A model generated the notes under the pieces. That model ran no database searches. It was not told the DNA's origin and worked only from the letters and a program-made list of their open reading frames with translations. From Loigolactobacillus rennini DSM 20253 (GTDB lineage: Bacteria > Bacillota > Bacilli > Lactobacillales > Lactobacillaceae): a DNA stretch of 32,160 nucleotides. Shown here in pieces: positions 32,078-32,160 of the stretch. Location: contig NZ_AYYI01000016.1 in assembly GCF_001436505.1 (NCBI RefSeq), positions 1 through 32,160 of the forward strand. The letters are read 5' to 3'. Each line of letters opens with the position of its first letter. The first letter of the stretch is position 1. The position numbers were made by a program, and so were the translations under genes.

Positions 32078-32160
32078 ACGCGTATATTAGTGATTAAAAT
32101 AATTAGGAAGTTTGTCAAATGGTGTTGAAGGATAGTTTCTATCCTTTGGAGATCTCCTCG

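Overview
The window looks like a chromosomal segment of a low-to-mid GC member of the Lactobacillaceae. The evidence is AGGAGG-type ribosome binding sites, T-box leaders on serS and tyrS, a CcpN/PPDK-regulatory-protein pair, a PerR-type regulator, an L-serine dehydratase of the two-subunit Fe-S type, a GH73 wall hydrolase and a LysM/3D wall protein. No integrase, transposase, phage gene, CRISPR array, tRNA or rRNA was found. Species cannot be fixed from sequence reading alone.

Layout. 1-5020: a divergent GreA-like factor faces a pyruvate,phosphate dikinase operon (ppdK, a CcpN-like regulator, and the PPDK regulatory kinase/phosphorylase), with a CcpN-type operator candidate at the ppdK promoter. 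5080-8740: a DyP-like protein lacking the catalytic Asp, a GH73 glucosaminidase, a histidine phosphatase and a small helical protein. 8750-12470: menE and menB, divergent from a hotdog thioesterase (together o-succinylbenzoate to DHNA), then a 3-hydroxyacyl-CoA dehydrogenase. 12470-13980: a 740-base gene-free stretch with a well-bounded unassigned RNA transcription unit, then a DeoR-family regulator. 14150-17870: perR divergent from two tandem VIT1/CCC1 metal transporters, with PerR-box-like sequences on both sides, followed by a DHA2-type MFS exporter whose leader carries a terminator. 17940-20035: small hypothetical genes, acetoin/diacetyl reductase butA with a cre site, and large structured repeats. 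20073-24710: L-serine catabolism (sdaAA, sdaAB, EIIC-like permease) beside serS with its T-box. 24915-27564: LysM/3D protein, nuclease and a small unknown gene. 27750-30541: a zinc-ribbon protein, a 645-base non-coding stretch, a thioredoxin-like protein and a second histidine phosphatase. 30538-32077: tyrS with its T-box.

Functional threads. Several genes meet at pyruvate/PEP: PPDK and its two regulators, serine dehydratase (serine to pyruvate) and ButA (diacetyl/acetoin). A second thread is redox and metal homeostasis: PerR, VIT transporters, DyP-like protein, thioredoxin-like protein and DHNA synthesis. The most novel-looking items are the ~450-nt unassigned RNA at 12631-13079, the covarying long-hairpin repeats at 19771-20035 with a relative at 26178-26300, the DyP-like protein with Pro in place of the catalytic Asp, and the CcpN and PerR operator candidates.
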